From Diploptera punctata (Eukaryota; Arthropoda; Insecta; Blattodea; Blaberidae), in NCBI GenBank assembly GCA_030220185.1, contig JASPKZ010010239.1:2126001-2190000 (forward strand): DNA of 64,000 nucleotides, in the 5' to 3' direction. Of the stretch, positions 1 through 9,864 are shown piece after piece. Position 1 is the first letter of the stretch. Every line of letters begins with the position of its first letter. Under the pieces are notes generated by a model that had not been told where the DNA came from, ran no database searches, and saw only the letters and a program-made list of their open reading frames with translations. Made by a program: the position numbers and the translations under genes.

Positions 1-331
1 GTGGACGTAGAGGACGTTGTATTAGTGGGGGGTGCAGGGTGAGTGGGCGTGGCTCTTGCTGATTGGCTAATAGTCATCTCCTTGTTGTCACTGGTGTTAA
101 TGCATTTATTTTCTAGTGTATGAAACCAGGCCTTAGACAGTTTGATACCTTCTTCTTTAATAATATTAACAGAAAAGAAGAAGGTATCAAACTGTCTAAG
201 GCCTGGTTTCATACACTAGAAAATAAATGCATTAACACCAGTGACAACAAGGAGATGACTATTAGCCAATCAGCAAGAGCCACGCCCACTCACCCTGCAC
301 CCCCCACTAATACAACGTCCTCTACGTCCAC
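1..331. repeat. Perfect foldback (158-bp arms) at the left edge
   Basis: Bases 1-158 are the exact reverse complement of 174-331, with a 15-nt AT-rich spacer (159-173). The left arm is cut by the window edge, so the foldback may be longer. The right arm continues in sense orientation into a Penelope-like 3' remnant, so the left arm is an inverted copy of part of that element. This fits a 5' inversion during insertion or a template switch. A chimeric long-read artefact is the main alternative. Confidence 0.92.
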
Positions 332-512
332 AGCGCTCATTCTAAGTAGATCTTCCGACCAGGAAACACGCATAGAAGCACTCGCCACTGAAGATGCCCT
401 CCGCAGTTGAGGGCGAAACGTCTGGTATCAACACCAACTATGGACCACGGCCACATAACCCGGAATCACTCAACATTACGATTACCGGCCGTGAAAGCCT
501 GCATTCAACTAA
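160..512 (+). pseudogene. Penelope-like retroelement, C-terminal end and 3' tail
   Basis: The frame 120-410 reads N-N-I-N-R-K-E-E-G-I-K-L-S-K-A-W, which resembles the end of the GIY-YIG endonuclease region of Penelope-like elements (E-x-x-D/E-G-x-x-L-S-x-x-W). After it come a polar Ser/Thr/Pro-rich stretch and a GC-rich tail that includes GCCGTGAAAGCCTGCATTC. The same tail recurs inverted at 48211-48270. The reverse transcriptase is absent, so this is a 5'-truncated dead copy. The family call is from motif memory; the tail identity between the two loci is seen directly. Confidence 0.6.
385..425 (+). ncRNA. Hammerhead-like motif in the Penelope-like tail
   Basis: CTGAAGA (388-394) is followed by a 6-bp stem GCCCTC/GAGGGC (396-401 with 409-414), then GAAA (415-418), C-G and TC (421-422). 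CCA (385-387) can pair with TGG (423-425) as a short stem I. This follows the hammerhead core order CUGANGA, stem II, GAAA, NUH. Stem III would be only A-C/G-U with no loop, and an extra U lies between the first core box and stem II. Hammerhead motifs are known in Penelope-like elements; whether this one is active is inference. Confidence 0.3.
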
Positions 513-725
513 TATAAACACTGTTGATTTCATTAAGATTTTTCTGTCTTACTGACAAAATAAGGATGGTTTTGTACCTTTACCTCCTAGACCATATTCA
601 ATTTTTATGTTTAGGTTTTACTTGTTACCAATTAGGGTGCGGCTTATTTTAATTAATTAAATTAATTGCTATATGCCAAGCTTCGTTTCGATGAAACAAA
701 AATTGCGGCCGCTGAAGAGTTAACG
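513..725. other. AT-rich spacer, no feature
   Basis: No RNA, ORF or repeat recognised between the Penelope-like tail and the microsatellite. Confidence 0.5.
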
Positions 726-726
726 A

Positions 727-796
727 GCGCACACACACACACAAACATATATATATATATATATATATATAGATAGATATATATATATATATATGA
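727..796. repeat. Compound (CA)n(TA)n microsatellite
   Basis: An alternating CA run passes into a TA run broken by one GATA interruption, next to a tRNA-like SINE. Confidence 0.95.
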
Positions 797-917
797 CATA
801 AGAAAATTAAATGTCTGGATGAGATTTGACCCCGGACCTCTGGATTGGTACGCCAGCGTGCTATCCATTACAACACCGGGCAAATCCAATACAAACATTT
901 ATATTTCTTATATATAT

Positions 918-993
918 GATGATCATCATCCGGTATCATGGCAGATGCCGCCGTCTTCCGGAAACCAAACGCCATTCCTCTCTGTCCATCCAT
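918..993 (-). pseudogene. LINE 3' coding tail (family M), fragment 1
   Basis: The minus strand matches the C-terminal end of the LINE fragment at 63390-63625, including the Glu-Glu-Trp and Gly-Arg-Arg-Arg-rich end typical of an insect LINE C-terminus. Only about 75 bp survive, abutting a TA run. Confidence 0.55.
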
Positions 994-1015
994 TATATAT
1001 ATATATATATATAAT

Positions 1016-1346
1016 GTTCACCGCTGTGGTCTCGAGGTAGCGTGCTGCCTTGTCACACAGCGGGCCCTGGTTCGATTCCCGGTCGGGACAGGCTCCTAGG
1101 TGAGGTTCTTTTCGGGGTTTTTTCCTCACCTGTAAGACAAATGTCAGGATGTGTAGTGCCCAACTGCTCCCGAAAATCATTCGGCCATCATCATCATCCT
1201 TATCGTTATCATCATCATCCTTTCAACGGTGTAGAAAACAACGGTAAGGTACTACATCCATAATTCCCTAGTAAAGCTGTAAAGCATTGCATGAAAATGC
1301 TATGATTGCAGTAAGAGACCTGCCCTCGGCCAGAATTACTATGGAT

Positions 1347-1350
<4 letters not shown>
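1016..1350 (+). mobile_element. SINE family B copy 1 (tRNA-derived)
   Basis: The head has an A-box-like GTGGTCTCGAGGTAGCG and a B box GGTTCGATTCC. The body carries the family marks: GGTGAGG, TCACCTGTAAGACAAATGTC, an internal (ATC)n tract and the 3' end CAGAATTACTATGGATGGAT. It is flanked by TA runs on both sides, so a target duplication cannot be read. RNA polymerase III promoter boxes are present, but nothing here shows current activity. Confidence 0.85.

Positions 1351-1397
<47 letters not shown>
1351..1397. repeat. (TA)n microsatellite
   Basis: An uninterrupted TA run sits directly at the 3' end of SINE B copy 1. Confidence 0.95.
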
Positions 1398-1400
<3 letters not shown>

Positions 1401-1659
1401 CTCCACTATTACGAGATGTAGCGAGAACTCGGTCTTTACAGCCATCTGGTAGCTAGCTACCATAACAAGTAAGCAAATTAAAGAAAATGTTTTTACTTGA
1501 TAGCAGTGACGCTTTATCGATGTTATAATTAATTTTTTTTTACATTGAACAATATTAATTGTAATATTATTGCGTTTTCTTTATGTAATTGTAATGTTAT
1601 TGCTTTTTTTTGTTGTTATTTTTCTTCACACTAGCAGCAATTATTACTTTATTGTAACG

Positions 1660-2047
1660 GACTGTCAACAGTGGACTAGTGGTTATGCTCCTTGCCTCTG
1701 GTCCCGAGGGTCTATGGATTTTTTTAGGACGGAAAAATCCAAGGAGCAAGTCCTCCGGGAGGGACTTTAAGCCGTGGGTCCCGAGTCTGAAGATTTTCAG
1801 GCTCGTAAAAAATCCTTAAGCCTGATTGGAAAGGCCTCTAAGCAAAACTTACCGAATTTTCCCGTCCTAGTACTACCTTGGTTTCCTATATGTCAGTATG
1901 AGGCGGAACGCTGACCACGGACCACTCAAAAATGACGTCTATACGAAAACAAGTGTAACTAAATTAATATGGTTCAAATTCTTCCCTGTAGGGGAGAATG
2001 CCTAAATCTCTGTAAAACGAAAACATGGGCTTACAATACAAAAAATA
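1660..2047 (+). mobile_element. SINE family F copy 1
   Basis: It has a tRNA-like start (GTGGACTAGTGGTTATG) and a body with GACTTTAAGCCGTGGGTCCC and CTTAAGCCTGATTGGAAAGG. The 3' half ends near AAACATGGGCTTACAATA. Related sequence occurs at 11800-12090, 47545-47885 (minus) and 20250-20395 (minus, 3' half only), which sets the family. The B box is poor, so the head is decayed. Confidence 0.65.
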
Positions 2048-2077
2048 AATTTGATTATATATGTGGCACAATTAAGA

Positions 2078-2490
2078 GAATATTTTAAAATACAAGAAAG
2101 GAAACAAAAATAAAATTTTATAAAGCAGTGGCAGTCACCATATTGTTGTATGGTAGTGAATTTTGGGGTTTAACTAAAAGATAAGAGACGATTATAGAAG
2201 CAGCTAAAATGAGATTTCTGAGAAATGTAGCTGGCTGCAGACTTCTAGATAAAAGAAGAAATGAAGATATTAGAACTGAGCTAAATATTTTTAAAACTTT
2301 TAGAGAAAATAATGTACTCTAGAATAAACTGGAAAGAACATGTTCAAAAATGAAAGATGAACGCATTCCAAAAATTATACTTAATTACAAACAAAAATGA
2401 GACAGGAATATTGATAGACCGAAATATAGATGGATTCAACTTTTAGAACGAGAATCTATGAGACCGGAACAAGCCACATGGGCTTAATCC
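2078..2490 (+). pseudogene. LINE reverse transcriptase C-terminal remnant (family G)
   Basis: With stops and shifts the plus strand reads K-F-Y-K-A-V-A-V, then L-L-Y-G-S-E-F-W, then A-A-K-M-R-F-L-R-N-V-A-G, then R-R-N-E-D-I-R-T-E-L-N-I-F. This is the thumb and C-terminal pattern of arthropod non-LTR elements (YGSETW, EMRFLR..AG, RNEDIR). The catalytic palm is missing, so the copy is 5'-truncated. Related tails lie at 10504-10745, 23216-24065, 38290-38650 and 61790-62040. Confidence 0.8.
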
Positions 2491-2499
2491 GTGATTTGT

Positions 2500-3393
2500 A
2501 ATGATGATTTTATATATATATGGGTGAAAATCTATAAAAATGTTTCATAACTATTTTCATAGGAACAACTTTCTCTCGGAATATTCGCTAATAGCAATTT
2601 TAAATTTAAAAATAATTTAAAGGTTATAGGCTACAACGAGGAGAAAATGTTACGTTAATAATGAAAGCAATGCTGGGAATTTGCGTAAATTGAAGAAAAT
2701 ATCCAGGAAGTCGAGGAACATAACGAAAAGAATAAAACAGGTCAGTAGAAGTTTTTTTTCTAAAGTTTTACGGAGAGAGGAAATTGGCAAACTGCTGAGG
2801 GTAATTCGATAGCCCGCCTCGGTCCATTATCTTGTAGCAAATATAAAAATGGAGATGCATCGGGGAATGACTTGAACAAAGTTTTGTTGGCTACGAAGCG
2901 CTTTTTATTACTACGTATATAAAGTGTATGTAAAGCAGGGAAAGATGAAAGAGGTTCCTAAGGGAGGCGTACCTACACTACTTGTATTGGATGCATATCT
3001 TTTGTTAGCCTCACAGGGAGCAATATTCCAAAATCCCAGCAGCTGGGCTCCCTGACCTCAACACTTCAGCTGTATTAATAAAATACTGGCTTATCCTCTA
3101 AGGTGCGGACCTCCGAGAAAACCAAATATAAATCCGCATGAAAAATAAGTTTATATTATGGGCTACAGCTAACCCAAATGAACCCCACTTCGTTTTGACC
3201 ATAAATGAAAAATGATTCAGAGTCACAATGTCTAAGAATAAAAGTCATTAAGGAAAAATTGTCCATAGTATAAGTTCCACATTAAACCAGGCTTTAACTT
3301 ATAACATTATATAGGCCAACCCCATGACAGATATTTTCATTCGAATTTTGATTTATCTTTTTTTTTAAATATTTTCCATTGAACTATTGACAC
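2500..3393. other. No recognised feature
   Basis: AT-rich sequence with no credible ORF or repeat similarity to the rest of the window. A slightly GC-richer patch at about 3000-3065 has no recognisable identity. Confidence 0.5.
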
Positions 3394-3453
3394 TTGCATA
3401 CCTATATTTTGACATTTGTCTCTGTGAATAAATTTGTTTTTTTTTCTTTGCAG

Positions 3454-3604
3454 CTTATAGCTGGAATGGTAGAGAAAAATAACGGATCATTGCCGAATGA
3501 GTTCTTTCAGATAGTATATTTTCACTCTGCTTTCGAAAAGCTCGATGTCCGATTTCTAATACCAATCAATCTGCCTGGGATTTTTCGTGGATTTCTCGAT
3601 TTTC
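3454..3604 (+). CDS. Possible internal exon of an unidentified gene
   Basis: A long T-rich tract ending TTTCTTTGCAG (to 3453) is a strong splice acceptor. The next 151 bp are open and end at a consensus donor GTAAGT (3605-3610). The 50-residue product begins L-I-A-G-M-V-E-K-N-N-G and includes F-E-K-L-D-V-R-F and P-G-I-F-R-G-F. I do not recognise it. Phase would be 0 in and 1 out. The caveat is that the donor overlaps the first bases of family A copy 1, whose other copies read ATAAGTAATGCC, so the donor may be repeat-derived. No neighbouring exon is seen in the window. Confidence 0.25.
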
Positions 3605-3605
3605 G

Positions 3606-4223
3606 TAAGTAATGCCACGAGTGATTTCCAAATGATCGATAAATTCATGACTCACGAAGTGAGGAGTGAATTTATTAGAGAATTTGGAAATCAAGAGTGG
3701 CATTTGTTAGGACTATTTAACGAATAAAATTAAGCTCTTTACTAAAAAATAATTATTTGAATATAGTTACCGGTGTTTTAAAATATGTATATAGTTAATG
3801 TAAACGGCGATGTTTGAAAACAAATTAGAAATGTGAGGTTATGTATATTCACAGCAACTCGATCATATTATTTATTGTCAAATAGGATCGCAATATTGTA
3901 AGACTGCATTCTAGTGGAGAAATAATGAAACACGTCAAACTATTATAATCAACATTATAGGTTAATCATTTATATTTTGAATAAACAACTCAGTAAAATC
4001 ACTGAATCTATTCATTATTTGCTATATTCAATGTATTTGTTGGAGAAAAATAATGGTCTAACCTGTTCAGAATATTAAAGAAGGAGGAGCTTTCTTTATC
4101 ACAAAAGCAGGAGCTGATAAAGAGAAATCGATAAAGAGCGAAATCAAACACGACTGTCATTGGTGTAAAGCAGAATTCATTAAAACGTGATTGGTCATTG
4201 ACTACCATTTGCGACATGAGTCA
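3606..4223 (+). mobile_element. Repeat family A copy 1 (hairpin-ended, unclassified)
   Basis: It starts TAAGTAATGCCACGAGTGAT and ends near ATTTGCGACATGAGTC. The first 85 bp form a compound hairpin: GCCACGAGTGATTTCCAAA pairs imperfectly with TTTGGAAATCAAGAGTGGC, and inside it AATTCATGACTCAC pairs with GTGAGGAGTGAATT. The start is also open in the frame S-N-A-T-S-D-F-Q-M-I-D-K-F. In this copy alone the frame continues to F-G-N-Q-E-W-H-L-L-G-L-F-N-E-stop. Four other copies are in the window. No family name is known to me. Confidence 0.7.
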
Positions 4224-4224
4224 A

Positions 4225-4440
4225 GGAAAATGCTGGATTGGAATTTCATTATCTATAATAAATTTGGTTATGTCTTGAATATGACATTTGTCCCTAATTT
4301 CTGTGTTGTGTATTTTATCAAATAATGTTTTCCCTTGAATAGTTCTTAAGATTTTCATTTCACATGTGCTTATTATTTGTTTAGTTTTTGTTGTATCAGC
4401 CCTAGTTATCATGGTCAGCTTCATTATCGATAACTTCATC
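4225..4440 (-). pseudogene. LINE C-terminal remnant (family N)
   Basis: The minus-strand ORF reads T-R-A-D-T-T-K-T-K-Q-I-I, E-M-K-I-L-R-T-I-Q-G-K-T-L and I-R-D-K-C-H-I-Q-D-I. This matches the remembered non-LTR pattern (ETRADT..T...L...EMK.LR.I.GKTL.D..R.E.IR..C...). It abuts the end of family A copy 1. No palm domain survives. Confidence 0.7.
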
Positions 4441-4701
4441 GTTTTCCTTTCTCCATATTTTATCCTTCCTCGTTTTCGTAGACATCTATCCCATGGATAT
4501 GAAACTGAAAATTGAGGCGTTGACGTGGGAAAGGTAGGAAACCATAAAAAGCAAATTTTACAGGGGAAACAAGAAACAATTTTCCCAACATCAATTCTAA
4601 TATAATTTTGACACTAATAAACGAGAAATTTTATTTGCAAAACAGTTACAAAATATCCATATTAACTTTACAAGATATATTTAAATTTAATAGTATCAAC
4701 A
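4441..4701. other. No recognised feature
   Basis: AT-rich sequence between a LINE tail and a SINE; no supported ORF. Confidence 0.5.
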
Positions 4702-5015
4702 TTGGTCTCCAGGTGGCGGGCGTGCTGCCTTGTCCCGCAGCGGTCCCGGGTTCGATTCCCTATCGGGACAGGCTCGTAGGTGAGGTTTTTCGAGGTTTTT
4801 CCTCACCTGTAAGACAAATATTAGGAATATTAAGGGCAAACGGTCCCCGAAAATCATCCGGTCATCATCAAAATCATTATTACCATCATCCTTAACCGGT
4901 GTGGAAAGCAACGGGAAGCTTCCACAATTCCCTAGTAAAGCTGCAAAGCATAGCATGGAAATGCTATGATTGCAGTGAAAGACCTGCCCTCGGGCAGAAT
5001 TATTCTAGAATAGAA
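4702..5015 (+). mobile_element. SINE family B copy 2 (divergent)
   Basis: The B box GGTTCGATTCC, TCACCTGTAAGACAAAT and the CTCGGGCAGAATTATT end are present. It shows more substitutions and small deletions than other B copies (for example GTGGCGGGCGTGC in the head). It ends in a short TA run. Confidence 0.8.
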
Positions 5016-5111
5016 TATATATACGTATATATATCATTAAAATGCTTTGTTGTTATAGAAGCTGTAAGATGGTAGTGCGGACGTGATGGAAAATTATTGT
5101 TTACACTGGGA

Positions 5112-5179
5112 TGTCTGGGTAGCGTGGTCGGTAACACACTAATGTGTAGAGATCACGGGTTCAAATCCCGGTTCAGACA
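5112..5179 (+). tRNA. tRNA-like sequence (pseudo-tRNA or SINE head)
   Basis: TGTCTG (5112-5117) pairs with CAGACA (5174-5179). TAGCGTGGTCGG fits the A box and GGTTCAAATCC fits the B box. The T arm CGGG/CCCG is intact. The anticodon arm is poor: ACACA/TGTGT leaves only a 4-nt loop, so no anticodon can be assigned. A TA/TG microsatellite follows, as for the family D SINE heads. Confidence 0.5.
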
Positions 5180-5194
5180 TTAATTTTTATTTTC

Positions 5195-5195
<1 letters not shown>

Positions 5196-5251
<56 letters not shown>

Positions 5252-5252
5252 A
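5196..5252. repeat. Compound (TA)n(TG)n microsatellite
   Basis: A TA run changes directly to a TG run. Confidence 0.95.
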
Positions 5253-5412
5253 GCCCTAAATCCTAAGGATACAATGAGTTGTTAGTTTTTAGGGCCAATT
5301 TACTCAATATTGTTTCAATTTGATTTTCCTGTCTGCTACTATTAGTCTGTAAGTGATGTTATGAGTGGTTCAATCGCAGAGGACGGCAACATTAAAATTT
5401 CTGGTACTGATG

Positions 5413-5790
5413 ATGGACAGTATTTTTTTATAGTAATTCTGCCCGAGGACAGGTCCTTCACTGCAATCATGGCACGTTCACGCTATGCTTGCAGCTTTAC
5501 TATGGAATTGTAGGTGTGGTAGCTTCCTGTTGCTTTCCACACCGGCGAAGGATGATGATGATACACCGGTGAAGGATGATGATGATGATGATAATGATAG
5601 AGATGATGATGATCATGACCATATAATTTCGGGGCCTTAACGTTTTCCTGACATTTGTCTTACAGGTGAGGAAAACCCCCGATAAAAACGTCACCCAGAG
5701 AAACTGCCCCAACCGGGGATCGAACCCGAGCCCGCTGCGTGACAAAGCAGTACGCTACCTCGAGACCACAGCGGTGGACATGGACAGTAT
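5413..5790 (-). mobile_element. SINE family B copy 3 with 11-bp target duplication
   Basis: Minus-strand SINE B body (5424-5779) flanked by identical ATGGACAGTAT at 5413-5423 and 5780-5790. This fixes both ends of the family: the 5' head at GTCCACCGC and the 3' end just past the AGAATTACTA stretch. It has an internal GATGAT tract and a decayed but readable B box. Confidence 0.88.
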
Positions 5791-6373
5791 AGTGGTTTTA
5801 TTTCGTCAAATTTTTGAATGAACCATTTTTGTGTCTTGAATTGGCGAAGATTACGTTAAAAATAATTTGACCAATATTTGAATGATGTAATTCGTAATAG
5901 TTTTTCGTATTATTGTGAGGCGACTGAATCTCCTTATTTGCTGACTGGGAATGCAACTAAATATTACAGTCCAGCATGACCTTGGATTGAAAATCGTTTA
6001 TGCATAACCATGAATAAAAAAATATTCAACTGTAGTTTAATGTTGGAAAATAATGAAGGCCAATTTAAACAAAACAATAGCCCTGTTATAATTGAGGCAG
6101 TTAGAAGCAAAGGGGTGCAAATTATTGTATTATATTTGTTTGTTTGCAAAAAGCGAGTTTGGTGCAAAATTATATTCTTGAAGCATAATTTTATTTAGTG
6201 AAAAAGTGTATGCGTTAGGAGTAGATAAAGAATTATTGTTACAATTTTCAGTTTCATATGGTTTTCTAATACAACTTCAACTTAAAAACTGTTTTCCTTA
6301 ATCGTACAAAACTTCCACTCACAACTCGTTGCTTCTAACCGCCTGAAATAAATACTCAAAAGTATGCTAACTG

Positions 6374-6378
<5 letters not shown>
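5791..6378. other. No recognised feature
   Basis: AT-rich. The overlapping short ORFs at 5964-6198 have no recognisable motif. Confidence 0.5.

Positions 6379-6410
<32 letters not shown>
6379..6410. repeat. (TA)n microsatellite
   Basis: Uninterrupted TA run. Confidence 0.95.
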
Positions 6411-6413
<3 letters not shown>

Positions 6414-6491
6414 TAATGCTCAAAATAACTTAGTTTATTACCATTCATCTTACAAAAATCGAGTATATAAAAATTAATGTTTGTTTGTTTG

Positions 6492-7339
6492 TTCATACTT
6501 TATGCGCGGCCATACCGTCTAGATCCGATTGTGATGGGGTTCTTTGTAAAATGTTCAGGAGATTACCGAGATGAACATAGGCTATAAGAGTTTTGAAACA
6601 CTCAACTCCTACACCCTCAAAAAACACCCTTTGTAGGGAAAAACCGTTACCATTAAATAACTTACGGTGCCTAAACCATAACACATACACACAATTATTC
6701 TACACAGAACTGAATATCTCAAATAAACTCTATAGAAAAGTTCGCGACAGCATATGTTTATCTTTTAAGGATAGCTTACAATAACCATTTATGTCTTTCA
6801 TTGATGCAAAGAAGATCGGGTAAGTAGATTCCCGGGCAACCATAGCAGCGCACGGCGGGTATTCTATTATGGATAACTCAAAATAACGAATTTTGTCTTT
6901 GAGCTCATTTATGCCAGTACATTGGGATGCGTAGATTCCCGGACAACGCCGGGTAATCAGCACGGGGTATCTAAAAATAATAATATAAATTTATATTTAT
7001 TTTTCCTTTGATTTATTCAACTAAATGCCAAAATACATTATATTTTATTTAGGTGTAGCAGCGCAAGCCGGGTATTACTTACTTATACTCACTGACACTA
7101 TCGAACCCATAGGTTCAAGGCCGCGCGGACATAAGCTCTCCATACATCCCTATCCTGAGCTAATGCTTTCCAATCATTCCCTGTATAATCTACTTCCCTC
7201 AAATCATAGTTAATGTTGTTCTCCCACCTCATTCTTGGTCTACCAACTGGGCGTTTTCTTTCTGGCTTTCCTACAAGAAGTTTCCATGCACGTCTTTCAT
7301 TCCCCATACGCGCAACATGTCCTGCCGGGTATTAGCTAA
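6492..7339 (+). mobile_element. Helitron-like repeat family K copy 1, split by a LINE tail
   Basis: Shares TTCATACTTTATGCGCGGCC, ATGTTCAGGAGATT, ATGAACATAGGCTATAA and AGTTCGCGACAGCATATG with copies at 25197-25755 and 51183-51955. The 3' end GCCGGGTATTAGCTAA fits a Helitron CTRR terminus followed by T, with a GC-rich hairpin just before it. A LINE tail (7078-7323) separates the last bases from the body. No Rep/helicase ORF is present, so it would be non-autonomous. The 5' TC end was not located, so the class is tentative. Confidence 0.5.
7067..7334 (-). mobile_element. RTE-like LINE 3' fragment with 11-bp target duplication
   Basis: The body 7078-7323 encodes the LINE C-terminus on the minus strand (M-G-N-E-R-R-A-W-K-L-L-V-G-K, then R-P-V-G-R-P-R-M-R-W-E-N). 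It ends in a (GTAA)n-like tail. GCCGGGTATTA occurs at 7067-7077 and 7324-7334, a target duplication that reconstitutes the K1 terminus. It is 5'-truncated to 246 bp. Confidence 0.85.
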
Positions 7340-8489
7340 TAATATATATCTTTAAATTAAGCGTGATATAAAATGCAACAAATTAATTTTCCGCAGTTTA
7401 ATTTGAATTATAATTGTTTGATTAGAAACCAAATACTTTGGCCATCGTGATCTCCATAAAGTAGATTCTAACTGTTCTTATTGTATGGCATCACTGACTA
7501 TATGGTCACCTGAATTCCAGTGTCATCCCATATAATACAGTACCTACATTACGAAAAATAGAGGTAAGAGATGCATCCAGTAATAGCGTATATGTGTTAT
7601 TATAAATAATATAGTTTAATTATAATTATATTTTAATTATAAAAGCAAATTATGTAATGCATTTTACATCAAAGTAAATTAAATATTATCCTGGGGGTAA
7701 TACAAAATTATATTTTTTTCTCTATCATATGTTAGTTATAATGCATTTTGCGTAAAATAATTTACGAGTGTAAGGTTAAAGGTACATATTAACTAGCGTA
7801 TTAAGTAAATGAAATCAAGTTTTAATTTATAATCCGAAATTATAAATAAAAACACGTACCCGAAGGCCAGTGTAGTGAGCATAATTCAATGGAATTCAAT
7901 CAAGAGAGAAACTGTAAGGTGAAATGTAGTTTGTAGAGAATAGTTTACCGATACTTGGGTATAATTAATGCCTCAGGACGATAACCCATATTGATACTGC
8001 AGCCATCAGGTATATTTCTGATTAAAATATATATTAAAACTTGAGCTCATTTTGATTAAAAATTACATCCATCACAAGCAATAAAGAAATATCTTAATTA
8101 TCTTTAGGGTAATTTATATAATTTTTGCGGTTTTCAGTAGAGAGTTTATCAGAGAGTTTATTCAGAGGAAAATTAATGGAAAACAGAAAAAATGACAGAT
8201 GTTGAAAATGTAGTAAATATATAATTTAAAACATAACTAAGTTTTTCATGTACATTTTACAAAAAGGAAATTTGCGAAATAGGGAATTTCACACATTTAA
8301 TCCGACGCCGTTGTTCATTTGTCCAGAAATTATGGAATGAGGTTCAGGTGGTAGACTATAACGCGGAACTATATATATATTATTAGGCCTACTTTTCTCT
8401 TTTTTGTTCAGTTCTTTTCCCTTCGACGTGTTTCTTTTTTTAGTAAGATACTGTCCATTTTTACCAATAATTTAATTTTGTTCATTATA
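7340..8489. other. AT-rich stretch without recognised features
   Basis: No ORF above noise and no similarity to other parts of the window was seen. Runs of A/T dominate. Confidence 0.5.
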
Positions 8490-8542
8490 TTATTATTATT
8501 ATTATAATAATAATAATTATTATTATTATTATTATTATTATT
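8490..8542. repeat. (ATT)n microsatellite with internal inversion
   Basis: An ATT run, then AATAATAATA, then ATT again, so the tract can form a hairpin. Confidence 0.9.
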
Positions 8543-8732
8543 TTCTGAACTTTAATATGAGGACAATAAATTATATGGCGATAGGATGAAGCCAAATATG
8601 TAACAGGGGCCTATTGGGAAAAGGCATTGCGATGAATACAAATAACAAAGAAATAGGAATCTTAAATACGAAATTAATTCAAGAATTAATGAAGTTAGGA
8701 AAGCAATGTAAGAATTAAACACTATTTTATGT

Positions 8733-9864
8733 AACTATTTAACTCATGTCCCGAATAGGAGTTAATGACCAAACACATTTCAATGAATTTTGATTTGCAT
8801 CCAATCACAGTCGTTTTTCACCTCGATTCTATCAATTTAATTTTATCATATTAAAATGAAGCTCCTCCTATTTAACATTCGGAATAGGTCAGAGCACTAT
8901 TTTGCAGTGATTGACTCTCTAATAAATATGTTGAATACAGCAATTTATATATTAAGAAATAAGAATCTTAGAATGTATATATAGTGCACGAATCTAAACA
9001 GATACTGCTTGCGGGATATAATAGAAAAAACAGTTGTAGAAATTGATTATACCTAAAAAAAAAAACACTGTTTGCACTTTTGTTAAACGTATTATTTCCC
9101 AGGGATGTACGTTCCAGAAAAATATAATCGACATATTTACATCATATGACATCAGAAATTAATAAATAATCTATAATGTTGGTTATACAAGACCTGTACA
9201 AGAAGAAAAACAGCATACCAGAGGAGTTCTATGTAACGTGTGCAATGCAAGATAGGACCTGGACGGACGCTAATCATGAAATGCGACACGTGACGACAAG
9301 ATAGGCAATCCATGGCTTCCACCTCAAGATGTGCAGTAACAAGACCTTCCACGAACCTAATGACAAGTGTGTGTGTGCATATTATGTCTAGAATTTTGTG
9401 ACAGATATCACATTATAAAATGTAAGAAGAGACAGAAGTCAATCGCAGCGTATAGTAAGGACAAGTAATGTAATTACCTCCATGCACGGTGTGTTCGCAT
9501 TTCTACTTATTATTATAATGTTGGTTATAAACAGTTTGATGTGTTTCGTTTTTCTCCACTTGGGCGCATTCTTACAATATTGCGATCCTTGGCAACAAAT
9601 AATATGATCTAGTTGTAGTGATGAACAAATGGAACATAATAAACGTTTCTCATTTGTTTTCAAACATCGCCGTTTACATTAAGTATATAAATATTTTAAA
9701 ATAACTATATTTAAATAATGATTTGTGAGTAAACAGCTTAATTGTATTCGTTAATTAGTCCTATTAAATGCTACTCTTGATTTCCAAATTCTGTAGATAA
9801 ATTCACTTGTCACTTGGAGATATCGTGAATTTATCGATATTTTGGAAAACACTCGTGGCATTAC
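8733..9864 (-). mobile_element. Repeat family A copy 2, split by a LINE tail
   Basis: It begins ATTTAACTCATGTCCCGAAT and ends at GTGGCATTAC, the reverse orientation of copy 1. The body is interrupted at 9188-9514 by a LINE tail with a 15-bp target duplication. The terminal hairpin is more decayed than in the other copies. Confidence 0.7.
9173..9529 (+). mobile_element. LINE 3' fragment with 15-bp target duplication
   Basis: ATAATGTTGGTTATA occurs at 9173-9187 and 9515-9529. The insert between them matches the 3' end of the LINE at 14129-15350, including a zinc-knuckle-like segment (C-x2-C...C-D-R-Y-H-I-I-K-C) before the stop. It ends in a short (TTA)n tail. The uninterrupted site is visible in family A copies 3 and 5, where GTTGGTTATAAA is continuous. 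Confidence 0.85.

Larger units (their letters stand above)
797..1485 (-). mobile_element. tRNA-derived SINE family D copy 1, interrupted
   Basis: The minus-strand tRNA-like head is at 812-881 and its flank runs to about 917. The tail resumes at 1395-1485 (ctccactattacgagatg and onward). In copy 2 at 41476-41700 the head and this tail are nearly contiguous, so 918-1394 here (a LINE tail plus a SINE B) was inserted later. The head has degenerate A- and B-box sequences and no full cloverleaf. Confidence 0.6.

Noticed and set aside
120..410. 96-codon ORF as a host protein
   Set aside because: It lies in the foldback and Penelope-like tail; it is a transposon remnant.
662..1040. Several ORFs rich in Tyr-Ile repeats
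   Set aside because: Translations of TA and CA microsatellites and SINE sequence.
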